Part shown: positions 29,245 through 39,899 of the stretch, piece by piece
How the letters are laid out: each line of letters begins with the position of its first letter
Position numbering within the stretch: position 1 is the stretch's first letter
Assembly: GCA_905221615.1 (NCBI GenBank)
Contig: CAJNDT010003446.1
Coordinates: forward strand, 608,180 to 672,179
Source: Symbiodinium sp. CCMP2592
Lineage: Eukaryota > Sar > Dinophyceae > Suessiales > Symbiodiniaceae
DNA: 64,000 nucleotides
Direction: 5' to 3'
The notes under the pieces: model-generated
What the model was told of the DNA's origin: nothing
Database searches by the model: none
Seen by the model: the letters and a program-made list of their open reading frames with translations, nothing else
Made by a program: the position numbers and the translations under genes

Positions 29245-30834
29245 CGCCATCTTGCAGGGGGAAGGCGGCGAACAGGGGGATCCACTCATGCCCGCGCTTT
29301 ACGCGCTAGCGCAGCATGAGGCCCTCCGCGACCTGCAGAGCCACCTCCAGGATGGTGAAGCTGCGTTCGCGTTCCTTGACGATACCTATGTCGTCGCCGC
29401 GCCCGAGCGCGTCCGCACGCTCTATGATGCTCTTGCGTCTGCGTTGTGGAACCGGGCCAGAATCCGCCTGCACCAAGGCAAGCCGCGGATTTGGAACGCT
29501 GCCGGCGAGGAGCCCCCCAACATCAGCGACCTTGGCGATGGCGAAGAGAGCGTCTGGGTCGGCGACTGGACTCTCCCGCCGGAGTCCCAAGGCTTCAATG
29601 TGCTCGGATCCCCTTTGGGGCTTGATGCGTTCGTCGCACGCCATCTCCACCGCAAGCGCGCTGACCAGGACAGGCTCCTCGAGCGCATCCCCGGTGTAGA
29701 GGACCTGCAAGCAGGGTGGCTCCTGCTTCGTTCTTGTGCCGCCACGCGCGCTAACTACCTCCTGCGCATCCTCCCCCCCCACCTCACCGCTGACTATGCA
29801 GCGGAACATGATGCAGCTGTCGCCCGGTGCCTTTCCGCCCTCCTCGAACAAGGAGACGCCCCCCTTCCACCCACCAGCCTCAGCACTGCCCAGCTCGCTC
29901 AGCGGTTCGGCGGGCTCGGTCTCCGCTCCGCCAGCGCTTCCTGGTGCGACACCTTGCCCGTTATCCAAGCCAGGGCGCCTGCTGCGGCCGCCCGTCTCCA
30001 CGCTGCCCTGCAAGGCGACGGGGCCTTGCCCTCGGCCGCCGCAGCAACCCATGCCCAGACACAGCTGCGCCGTGCTGACGACCCCTGGCCGTTCCGGGGA
30101 TGGCAGCGCGTCAATGCCCGTACGTGCGATGAGCGCGCGTACGAGACGCATCTTGCTGACCTCACTCCTGCGTCTCGTGCGCTGCTGCTCTCGCAGGCAG
30201 GGCAATTCGCCTCCCGCGCCCTCAACGTTCTGCCCACCCACGATGACGTCGCCATTCCCAGTGCGCAGTTCCGTGTCCTCTTGCTGCGGCGTTTGCGCCT
30301 CCCCCTCCCGCTCGCACCACGCAGATGCAGCTGCCCGGGTGTGCTCGACCCGCTCGGCGACCACCGCACCGCCTGTGCGACGTCGGGCGTGCTCGCCACC
30401 CGCGCATTGCCCTTGGAGCATGCCGTCGCGCGCGTCTGCCGTGAAGTTGGCGCGCGGGTCGCACGCCACGTGCGGCTCGCAGACATGCCGCGCGCCGCAA
30501 CCGCACCCAAACCTACCCCGAGTTGGACCGAGCGCGCCGCTGTCGGCTAGTCGTCGTCGGCGTCGAAGTTGGCGGCAGGTTTGGTACCGAAGCAGTACAA
30601 TTCCTGCGCCTCGCCTCCTGGCTGGCCATCGGGCAGCGTCGGTGCCAGCCCACCTGCGGTCCGCCGCAGTCGCCTCCTGGGTCGCTCGCTGGTCCGGACT
30701 GTTGGCTGTCGCTGCCCAGCGCACCTACGCAGCCACGCTCCTCGAACTCCCCCCTGCCGCCGAGCTCGGCGAAGGGCCCATGCCTGCCTTGCATGAGGTC
30801 CTTGCCGATGCGCGTTGGGGGTGAAGGCGCGCAG
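29245..30834 (+). pseudogene. R2-like LINE, RT palm to C-terminal CCHC and endonuclease-like block
   Basis: It starts in mid-RT: ILQGEGGEQGDPLMPALYAL and then FAFLDDTYVV (the catalytic box, FLDD). It continues through the thumb and a linker of about 250 residues to a C-x-C-x8-H-x4-C finger (RCSCPGVLDPLGDHRTAC), the CCHC of R2-type LINEs. The first frame stops at 30550. The tail (LVVVGVEVGGRFGTEA in one frame, WVARWSGLLAVAAQRTYAA in another, ending LADARWG near 30824) needs frame changes near 30520 and 30650. In R2 this region is the restriction-like endonuclease. The N-terminal RT half lies inverted at 27622-28300. Confidence 0.75.
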
Positions 30835-31028
30835 TCCCCCCTTCCCCAAGCTTCCTTCGCCCGTAGTGCGCAGGTAGCACAGGGACCCGGACGTCTCGTT
30901 GTGCAGTCATCAAAAAGGCGCGTGAGAAAAAAAAAACCTTGCTATCCCGAAGCTCCTTACGAGCGTTGCCGGCGCATTCACAGCACCATCGCGCGACCTT
31001 TCCCAGCCACGCGCGCGACCGCGCGCGC

Positions 31029-31300
31029 TTGAGTTGCATTTCTCTGAGCTTGATAGCGCATCTCGAATCCTGCTGCTGTCGCGGGCCGGGCCGCATGTAG
31101 CGCGGGCCTTCTACGGTCCTTCCAAAATAAGCGGAGCTGACTGCTGCGCCGGCTCTGCCTGGCGCTGCCGGTCGCTCCGGCCTCCTGCGCTTGGGTCCCC
31201 GCGGACGTGCGCTGGCAGCTCCCTGTGCTCCGAAGCCGCTTGGGGCCGCGCCAAAACCCTGGCACCGCAAGACACAGTCAGGGGCTGCGCTAAAGCCCCA
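31029..31300 (+). pseudogene. Short LINE fragment around the CCHC region
   Basis: LDSASRILLLSRAGPHVARAF corresponds to LTPASRALLLSQAGQFASRAL of the 29245-30834 copy, and the following PPALGSPRTCAG to its PRRCSCPG. The fragment stops near 31300. It is one more copy of the same family. Confidence 0.5.
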
Positions 31301-33300
31301 GCAGGGGGTGCTCCGTAGGACACGGTAGATGCTTCGAGACTATAACTAAGCTACAAAGCTTTTGTAAAAGCTTGTGTGATGAGAGCACCACATGTGTCAA
31401 CGCATGATAACGCATGAAAATTCGATGGCTGCTTCACGCAGCGTAAGTTCTAGAAAATGGGTGCCCAGGTTGCGTAAGGGCGCGCGCAAATGCTGATGCC
31501 GCAATACACCACAAGGTCGATGTGCCGCGTGAGCTCATCATATTTACGTCGTTGTTTGCATCCCACAAAGTACGGCGGCATATCGAAGACGGAAGGTTGT
31601 CTCGCCGTTTCGGACATTGATGTACCGAACAGGACCCAGCTGCGGTAGAAAACAGAGTTTGTATTGGTGCAATCAATCATCAAAGCTCTCTTCCGTTTGC
31701 AGCTGCAGCACCCCGCGCAATTTTGATGTCCGTCTACAATGTGACGCAGCGATCTTGGCCAGATTGAAACAGTTTGTTGATACGGTTGTTCGAAAAGTAT
31801 GGTCATCCGGGCACTGCTGCCGCTAGATTCTTAATTTGTCATTGATAATATTATCACCACCCCCTTGTGGCTTGAAACGGGGGGGGGGGTGAGGCTCTGA
31901 AATATTTCAGGGCAGCTTCGGTCGAGGTGGGAGTTCAAAGCTGGGGGGTGGGGGTCGGGCTTGAAATTTCAGGGCTTTCGTGGGATATCGAAGCATTTTC
32001 CATTTCAAGATAATTGCTGTTCGTTTAAGGTTTAGACCCTAAGCCCTAAACCCTAAACCCCAGTAGCCTACTGTCCACTGGTCGCCTCTAACGCGCGCGC
32101 CAGTGCGCACGCGCGTTGTTGGAGACCGAGACCTTCGGCCTTCGGCCCTAGGGAGCGAAGCGCCTGCTTCTCGGACCTAGTAAAAGGAGCCACATCAAGG
32201 GGAAAGGGGCGGGGCTGTGGCAACAATGTGGTGGTGCATTGCCGTGGTGGTGCTGTAGTGGTGCGTTGCTTTGCTGTGGTGTGTTTTTAGTGATGTGGTG
32301 TGGTCTGGTGGTGTCTGCTGGTTTCTGGTGGTGTATGGTGTCTGGTCATGGTGGTGTCTGGTGCAGTGCGGATCAGTACCCCCTTGTCGGGGGCTTGTGC
32401 CCACCAAGGGAGCTGCTAGACGAAGCAAAAGGAAGCGGTTGCGAGTGCCGAGATTTTCACTGCATGGACAGATCTGCGGACCCAAGCGTACCTACCTCCC
32501 ACTCCGAGCACCCCTGTTGAAATTTCACGGAACCTTCACCCCCCCCTAGGCTCTATTCTATTTCATGCGGGTGGCTGAAACGGATTCAGCCTTATAAGGG
32601 GGGAGGGGGGGCCTCACCCCCCCCCCCCCCCCCGACAAGGGGGTATTGATAATTTGTTCATGGATTATGCGTGGTACTTGTGTTCCGGATTGTGGGCCGA
32701 GGTCAGCTTATACAATTTGATCCAGCTTTTTTCCCAATAAGGGGGCCGAGATCACGGGCCGATGTCGGAACTTCGCAGACCTAAGCTCCGTGCAGCAATC
32801 TGTGACAAGCTTACAGGGGCAGCCAAACTCTTTGTTTCAAGAGACTCAGACCTGAAACAACCGTCTTCGGTCAGTAGTGAAAAGGAAAGACGCATCACAC
32901 TTACGGCGATAGGCGTCAAGGCAGCATCAGGCTAAGGAATCTTCAGAAAGCCATCGCTGCAGGTGACACACAGAAGCTACAAAATGCACATGAGCTGCAA
33001 TCCAAGATCGAGAATTATGCGGATGTTGTGGCAAAAAAACAAACCGCAAGAAATTCTCGTTTGCGAGCTGGGCAACATCGATCACATAACTTCGCATACG
33101 ACTCTGCCAGATCTGACGTTGCTCATCAAATAAGGGACACTCTCACAACCCATGCAGACTGCAGCTTGGATTGCCACACAAACACATATGCTGCACGAAA
33201 GCGTCCCCTGCACGGTGACGTGCACTGCGCCCATCCGGGAATGGATGATGCCCACACCTTTTAGGCGCTTGGACTGCTGCAACCTGACGCGGGTTAGCAG
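31301..33300. other. Intergenic DNA with telomere-like block and homopolymer runs
   Basis: No gene is seen. A TTTAGGG-type block on the minus strand is at 32031-32061. A run of about 18 C (32610-32634) and a G9 run at 31879-31888 stand out, and GTGGTG-rich sequence is at 32225-32360. A single-copy-looking stretch at 31440-31800 has no domain. Confidence 0.4.
32031..32061 (-). repeat. Interstitial telomere-like repeat
   Basis: Four CCCTAAA-like units (CCCTAAGCCCTAAACCCTAAA) appear in tandem with one variant. Dinoflagellate telomeres are TTTAGGG repeats. Confidence 0.7.
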
Positions 33301-33358
33301 CAAAGGGGAAAGGCAGGGGGGGGGAAAGGACCTAAACCCAAAAGGACCGACAGGTCCG

Positions 33359-34899
33359 CTACGAAACCCCTCGGGCAGCAGGCGCCTTGCGCCAGCCGTC
33401 TCGCTGTCCTCTATTCTGCCACTCTCTGCGGCGAATCGAGCCCATAACATGCAAGCGCTCTTTCACGATTTTGATTTGCTGAGCATCGGTAGCTAGCGAA
33501 CCGTCCCAACCTAGCCTAGCAGCAAGCTCGCCCGGCGGACGAGGAACCCTACGAAGATCAGCATGCCCCGCGCAGGACCAAAGCACATGATCCACACTCG
33601 GAACCACCGCCTGACGACAGTCCCAACACCAGCCGTCTCGCGCGCCAGCGCCCTTGCGAGAGGCATCAGTGTGCATGCCCCCGACCAAACATGCTAGAGC
33701 GTCCCCGTCCAACTCCTTAGCAATGCCTCGCAACCTATCAAGGAGGACGTCGGAGTAGCTCAGGCCAGCCGCACGGGCCACCTGCGAGTCTCTGCGACTC
33801 GAAACCATCCACTCAGCGAAAGCATGTTGCCTCCACGATTGGCGCAGTTCATGCAAAGCTTTGGCTTGCTGTTGCAACGAACACCGGACGTCAAGCGAGC
33901 CGCGCGGGCCGTGCCACACACCCCAACCACGGTGCAGCCAGCCCCAGGGGCGAAGGAGAGACGAAACCTGACTCATCAAGGCCGGCTGAGGAGCCTGAGG
34001 ACTCGGAACCGGGAGCCGCCGAGCAGAGCGAAAACGGGTCCAACGACAAAGAGCGGCCAAGACGCGGCCGACGGCGAAACACCTGAGGTCAGCGAAGTGA
34101 CCCCACGCGACAGCACACACAAGCTGACGGCTCGCACGCCCAGCACCGTTTAACCGACCCTTGATGGCAGCACGCCAAGAAGCCCAATAGTGGTTGGACT
34201 CGCCAACGGTAGGAGAGCGACCGGTAATGAGAGGCCCCCAAGCCGCACAAGGAGGAAGCATCGCACGGGCAACTTGGAACCTGAAGCTTTGCCTGACGGG
34301 GAGCAAGCCAATGCGAATGCCTTTGGCACGAACCTTATCCAAACGGGCCTTCTCGGCAACAGCCTGCCGCCGCCAAGGAAGGCCCATGACCGCCCCAAGG
34401 ACTTCGCCTTCACCTTTAACCGCCGGGTGGCGGCCGTGCAACGAAGCCGCCGCAGCCGGCGTGCGGCCCCAGATCTGGGTTTTCTCGGCATTCGTGCACA
34501 TGCCGGAGATGGTGCTAAACTCATCCCACTCAGAGACAACGGCAAGAACACGCGGAAGAGCGGTACCGACGCAAGTACGGTCATCGAGGAAGAGGACCTG
34601 CTTGACATCGGGGAAGCGAGACTGACTGCGAGAAAAGACAGGCTGGAGAGCCGCCGCCAAAGCCAAAGGAGCAAAGGGATCTCCTTGCGGCAGCCCACGA
34701 GCACCGTGGAGGGCCTCGTGGGCGACGCAACCACCAACGCAAGTCCAACGGATCTGCCCACGCCACTGGTGCTGCAGAAGAGTCAACGCCGGACCTTCCA
34801 AACCCCATTGCCGGAGAGCATGAAGAGCAACCTCGGGCTCCAGACTATCAAACGCCTTCAAGATGATGCCCACACCGGGCCAAAGTCCATTCACGTGTA
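33359..34899 (-). pseudogene. 5'-truncated LINE reverse transcriptase
   Basis: The minus-strand frame is open from 34942, but LINE homology begins near 34890 with ILKAFDSLEPEVAL (RT block A), followed by GLPQGDPFAPLALA and VLFLDDRTCVG (the FLDD catalytic box). About 300 residues later a Cys/His group (CWDCRQ, then VDHVLWSCAGH) gives a zinc-knuckle-like end, and the ORF stops at 33359. Everything upstream of block A is missing. It abuts the C-terminal end of the APE-type LINE, so one was inserted in or next to the other. The remaining ORF has no internal stop, so it may be a recent insertion. Confidence 0.7.
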
Positions 34900-35385
34900 A
34901 CGTGTGTCGGAATCCTACCGTGCACTTGCACGTCACACTCAAGATAGGGATGATATGCCAGGAAAGGCCTCAAGGAAGACACGGTCACAGCTTCTGAGTG
35001 GTATTGTGCCCATGCCTGATTCTGTACGAGCGGCCGGATTACCGACCTATTCCACGGCAGCTGCGCCGCTAGAGCACCCGGCACCACAGCCGGCAGAAGA
35101 CCGCCACTGGATTGTAGCTGCAGCTTCACGTCGTGAGCCCAAGACCCTGGCGAGTGCACAGCAAAGTGGAACACCCGACTAGCAAAGTACGAGCGTCATC
35201 CGTGCCGCCAGCAGCACATAGCCGGCCAAAGAAGCTGAATTGCAACCGGCGAACTTCAACTGACAGAGGGCGCCAGCCCAACTCGCCGCCCACGACAGCC
35301 GCTCCGGGTGTGCCCCGAGGCCACAAAAGCAGACAGCGCCCAAATTGACGCATTTTCTTGTCCAGCATGCGGAGGGCAACATCAT

Positions 35386-36741
35386 CTAAGAATTGAGAGC
35401 CGTACAAGAGCGATGGTAGCACATACGAGCGAAAGAGACTCGCGCGGAAGCTGGTGCACAAACCTGGGGACTATCCGCCCAACCCAGGCACTGATGGAAC
35501 TTGCCAGTGCTTTTGTCAATACGCTGCGCGGCATGCTTTTGCCACTTCCTGGAGGCTTGAAACACCACCCCGAGGTAACAGTATTGACTGACACATGGCA
35601 CTGCGGCTCCCTGAAGGTGGAATCTGAAGCTAGAGGAACGTGAGCCGACTACAAGAACAGCGGTTTTGTCAGGACCAACGCCAAAAGAGAACCGCCACTG
35701 CGAGCCCCATGCGCCTACAGAGGTGAGAGCACTTTGCAAGTCCGACGGGTCGTCGGCAAGGAGGACAAGATCATCAGCGTACAACAGCAAGGTGACCCGC
35801 GGTGCATTGGGACCGCTACCAAGCGCGACGCCTGGGCAAGCTGCACGAACAGCTTCAGCAACGCTGTCAAACAGAAGGTTGAACAACAGCGGGCCCAAAA
35901 CACTGCCTTGCCTAACCCCAGCCTGTTCCGACCAAGGCTCAGAAAAGGAACCGTTGACAGAAACTCGCGCAGTGGTATTGGTGATCAAATCCGCAATGAC
36001 TGACCACAAGCATCCTGTGACTCCGGCAGAAGCCAGCTTAAGTAGCACAGCATCCCGCCATGCCACGTCGAAGGCCTTCCGCACATCCACAAATGCACAG
36101 AATGTGCGACGACCCGCCCGAAGACGAAGCGTTTCTGTCAGGGTGTAGATTTGCTCCTCAGCCCCCCACCGGAATCCAGCCTGACTCTCATCGAGCACGG
36201 GATCAATGTGCGGCAGCAATCGCTTCAACACAAGTCGCTCAAATATCTTCTGACAGCTGCACAACAAGCTGATCGGCCGATAATTCGTGAACTGGTCTGC
36301 AGCACCACCCTTGTGGAGAGGAGCAACGACAGCAGAACGCCACACGGTCGGGACGATCGACCAAGACCGCACAAGCTCGAAGAATACCAACAGCGCGGAG
36401 CGTAAGCACGGATCCTCAACCCGGAGTGCTTCGTAGGGCAAGCCATCTGGACCAGGAGAACGCTCACAGGGAAGCTCCTGCAACACTCGAAGCAATTCAG
36501 CCTCCGAAAACGGAAAGTCAAGGTGACCAGTGTTAGCAGGCATGGAAGCCCTCAACTGTCGAACCGCGTCTTCAACATCAAATGATTGCGAATCGGGATT
36601 CACAACAGCAGGCCGAGCATTCAAAGGCACGTCGCGGAAGTGAGCACGCCAAGCATCTAAGCAAGCTGGACCTTCAATAAAGCCATCGTGAGGGTCAGAT
36701 GAATGCATGGCACAAGGTAGCACACGCCGTCGCATCCCCAT
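35386..36741 (-). pseudogene. Reverse transcriptase of APE-type LINE
   Basis: Contains SPGPDGLPYEALR, NYRPISLLCSCQKIFERLV, RRTFCAFVDVRKAFDVAW (block A), GVRQGSVLGPLLFNLLFD, LLLYADDLVLLADD (YADD catalytic box) and CYLGVVF. These are the usual RT blocks of LINEs such as Jockey/CR1/RTE-like elements, without enough detail to choose a clade. The frame ends prematurely at 35386 (HRSCTALNS); the expected continuation (FRASLFRSYVLPSLLYGSQ) is in the next frame. Confidence 0.85.
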
Positions 36742-37958
36742 CTGCTGACGAATGTTTTGCGTGCCATGCGGGGGTTGTTACGGGCCAATTGCTCCTGCGA
36801 ATCAAGCCACGTATTCCAGAACTGGGCCTTCTTGCGACGCACAAGATGGTGAAAACGAATCCGCTTGGCACGAAACTCTGCTCGAAGTGTTCTCTCACGC
36901 TGCCAAAGCCGATAGGCCGCGTTTCGTGCAACCATCAGGTCGTAACACTCAGAATCCCACCAGTCTGGCTGGGGACGACGCGGGTGCGGGGAACTACGCA
37001 CCAACTGCCCTGGCAAGCTCCACAGCAAGGCTACAAACTCACCGTAGAGAATATCGACAATTGCCCGCTTGGAGTCAACGCTTGCAGTGTTGCACTCGTC
37101 TCGGAGATGCAATATTCGCGACGCCCACCTGAGGAGGTCAGGGCGCACGGTGCAAAGAACAGCACGCCAATCCCGGACTTTGGGCCAACGCGGAACCTTT
37201 GACACAGCTGCTGGCGTCACCAACACATCAAACGTAATAAGCCGGTGGTCACTACCGAGGACTGGATGGCAACATGGAGAGGGACAACCACATGAGACAC
37301 CATCATGGACAACCACGTTTCTCACATCCAACGACCGAGATGCAAGAACCAAGTCAATAGAGGAACCGGACCTGTGAGTGGCAACGTGCATTGGGTTAAG
37401 GATGGATAAACCAAAGTCGCTCAGGAACGCGCGGGTAACAATACGCAACTGAGTTTCGCAGCTGCGCTCCCTGCCCGCATCCATGACTTCAGACAAATAC
37501 ACATTGGCCTCACCTGCCAAAAGCAACTGTGCACCAGGGTCGAGCTGCAAAATGTGCTGGACGGATGCCCGCAAATGATTCCAGAAGGCGAGACGCTCAG
37601 GCATGGACATCCCAACATGTGGAGCATAATAGCTGCATATCAGAATTTTTGCTTCATCAGGTGATGTCGCAAGGACTCTCCAACGGATACGAGGAGACAG
37701 CCCAGCAGACGAGACAGACCACGAAGCGGATGCAGAATGAACGAGGAAGCCGGCTTCACAACCGCCCAGACCCGTGGGGCCATCATAGCTGTAAGGCTGA
37801 TCAATCGGAAGCGACGCACCATCTGGTGCCCGAGTTTCTTGCACGCACACCAAATCCACAGACCACGACTCTAACAAACTCGACAACCCATGAAAGCCAG
37901 CATGCTCAACCCCGCTCGGCGACCAAAGAAGATTCGCGTTTAGAAGCGCCAAGCTCAA
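36657..37958 (-). pseudogene. APE-like endonuclease domain of LINE
   Basis: This domain nicks target DNA for target-primed reverse transcription. It has LLNANLL near the start (metal-binding Asn), VCVQETRAP (Glu), CSYYAPH (Tyr), LLLAGEANVYL (normally GDxN), RSGSSIDLVLAS and GSDHRLI (catalytic Asp-His). The Asp of GDxN is Glu in this copy, which may affect catalysis. The tail (residues 290-433) is a basic linker toward the RT, where the frame is lost. Confidence 0.75.
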
Positions 37959-38841
37959 GCGGGTCGACCCTCGCGCCGGCGATGACGACGGAGGCCGCTG
38001 GCGTTTCCCTGATTCGCAGCGGCACGCAGAGATTCTGCAGAGGCGCGGATGCTTTCAGGCAGTGCCGACAAGTCATGGGGCAAAGCTCAACAATCACGCA
38101 TCAAACCCTGTGATAGCGTGCGTCCTGAATAAATCCATCGGCGCGAGCTGTGGTGTGGCGGGCGGCATGGCTCGTCGGGTGTGAAGAACGTGTGGTGGGT
38201 TGCAATGTGTCGCACAAAAGATATGTGCCAGAATGGCCGGACATTTGATACGATATGTTTCCTATCCGCGCGATGAGGGGCAGTTCGGTAAGGCTTTTTG
38301 ATGCGGCCTAAGTACATCACGCCGTTGTCATGCGCTAACGAAGTGAGTCGGTGTCGTAGCTGGTCACTTGGTTCGCGTGCAGAAACCGGATTGGCTGCAC
38401 AAGGCCGCTCGAGAAACCTGCCAGGCAGTGCTGCACACGGATCCCCGACAGTTGCTGGAGACACTGGAAGCTCAAGGGGGCCACGATGAAGTTTCAGCTC
38501 GAGCATTGGAGGCCACCAACAGGTGAATCGTTTGCTTCCCGCAACGCATGATCGCCGATTGCGGCGTTGAGAGTTTGAGCTGGCAGGTTAGCCGCAAGTT
38601 GTTCGACTTTGCGGGCATGGCCGATTCTATTGGGAATGCGGCGCAATGGTGCCAGGACACAGTGAACCAGGTGGGCTGGGATCCAAGCCAAAGTGTCATG
38701 CTTTTCGCCGACATGCGTGCTAGGTGCAAAGCAAGGTTGTGGGAGTGCAGGAAGCGGCAACTTTGATCCAGGGTGCGACACTTGACGGCCACAGGCAGCA
38801 AACGACCCATCTTTCGTACGCAAGTACAAACGTAGGCGCCC
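37959..38841. other. No gene seen
   Basis: Minus-strand frames of 139 and 126 aa lack motifs. The stretch may include the 5' untranslated part of the LINE near 38000-38100. Confidence 0.35.
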
Positions 38842-38946
38842 AGAAACTCCAATATCCTTAATTAAGGAATATTCCTTAAATCAGAGTAGGATCCCTAATA
38901 TGATTTACGGAATATTCCATAATTATGGGTTATTGGAATCTCTTGG
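38842..38946. mobile_element. MITE-1-like diverged element
   Basis: CCAATATCCTTAATTAAGG at the left and a matching inverted ATTATGGGTTATTGG at the right give terminal inverted repeats resembling those of 17882-17990 (CCCAATACCCCTTAATTAAGG). The centre has GATCCCTAATATGATTT, also near the MITE-1 centre. Confidence 0.6.
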
Positions 38947-39011
38947 CGACTTGAACACTTTGGCGTGTTCTGCTCGGCTCAGGAATGGGTATGTGCAAGA
39001 AGGCACGCAGC

Positions 39012-39606
39012 TTACTGGACAAGCCTGGGACAGCATGAAAGGACTGGGCGACAAGATGGGCACAATCTACAAAGGCGCATGCTGTCGGAATGCGGGTGTA
39101 CGTATTGAAGGTGTTCCGAAATCGTTCGAGCAATTGCCCAAGATTCGGGTTCTGATGTTGTTCCATAGCAAGCCCTTGCTTGCCAGATTTCGAGCCGCTT
39201 CAACCGGCTTTTGCCAGTCGTGGCCTCAGGGTTTGAGGCCTTCGATCTTTGCCGGATCCACATCCTCCAGCATCAAGGTGCCAGTGGTGCGACACAGATC
39301 ACCACGGATCAAAACTTTCTGTCCAAGTTGGTGCACTGCATCCGGGAGATCATCAGCAGACGACCGGCTGAAATCGGAGCGAATGTTTGTTGGTTTGCAA
39401 ACGTTTGCTTGTCGAGCCTTGTTCATTTCGTAGGGTTTCCGGTTCTTCCAGGGCTTTCGGGAGTTGAAGGCAACAGCATCCTTGACATCCTCGGGTCGTC
39501 GCTCGAGAAGGTGACCCACATCTTCACACAGATCAAGGATATTTTGGTGGGTCTTGGGCCACTCTGCAAGTTGATTCCTCGCTGTGCAGGACACCGTCAT
39601 GAGCAT
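39012..39606 (-). pseudogene. Possible degenerate coding region
   Basis: Two overlapping minus frames read like protein: AEWPKTHQNILDLCEDVGHLLERRPEDV, DLPDAVHQLGQKVLIRGDLC and, after a frame change near 39240, SRLKRLEIWQARAC. No domain is recognised. Codon usage looks selected, but an old retroelement fragment is equally possible. Confidence 0.25.
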
Positions 39607-39864
39607 TATGTCGAAGCTTGGAAGCCGAAGGCCTGAACCACCCTCCAGAATCCTTCATACATCTCTGTAGCCTCCCGGGCACTTTCACTGTACACTTCTC
39701 AAGCATTGCCAAGCTGTGAGAGGGCAAGCCAGACACGAGGCAAGATCGTCTCAACAAGTTGCATGCTCCTTGACATGTTGTGCTAAACCGGTAGACCCTG
39801 ATCGCTGGAATCATTGGCGGTTGTTGCATTTTGTGGAGAGATCTTAGCCGGGCAAGGACAAGAA

Positions 39865-39865
<1 letters not shown>

Positions 39866-39898
<33 letters not shown>
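39866..39898 (+). repeat. (ATG)n microsatellite
   Basis: About ten ATG/GAT triplets in tandem. Similar GATGATG-rich sequence extends irregularly over 40100-40500, within DNA that shows no gene. Confidence 0.85.
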
Positions 39899-39899
39899 A

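Larger units (their letters stand above)
34848..37958 (-). mobile_element. APE-type non-LTR retrotransposon (LINE), several frameshifts
   Basis: The order on the minus strand is APE endonuclease (37958-36657), RT (36741-35386) and a C-terminal region (35461-34848). At least three frame changes separate them (about 36720, 35430, 35150), so this copy is dead. Endonuclease plus RT in one unit, with YADD at the active site, fits the APE-bearing LINE clades. No poly-A tail is seen because the end is joined to another LINE. Confidence 0.75.
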
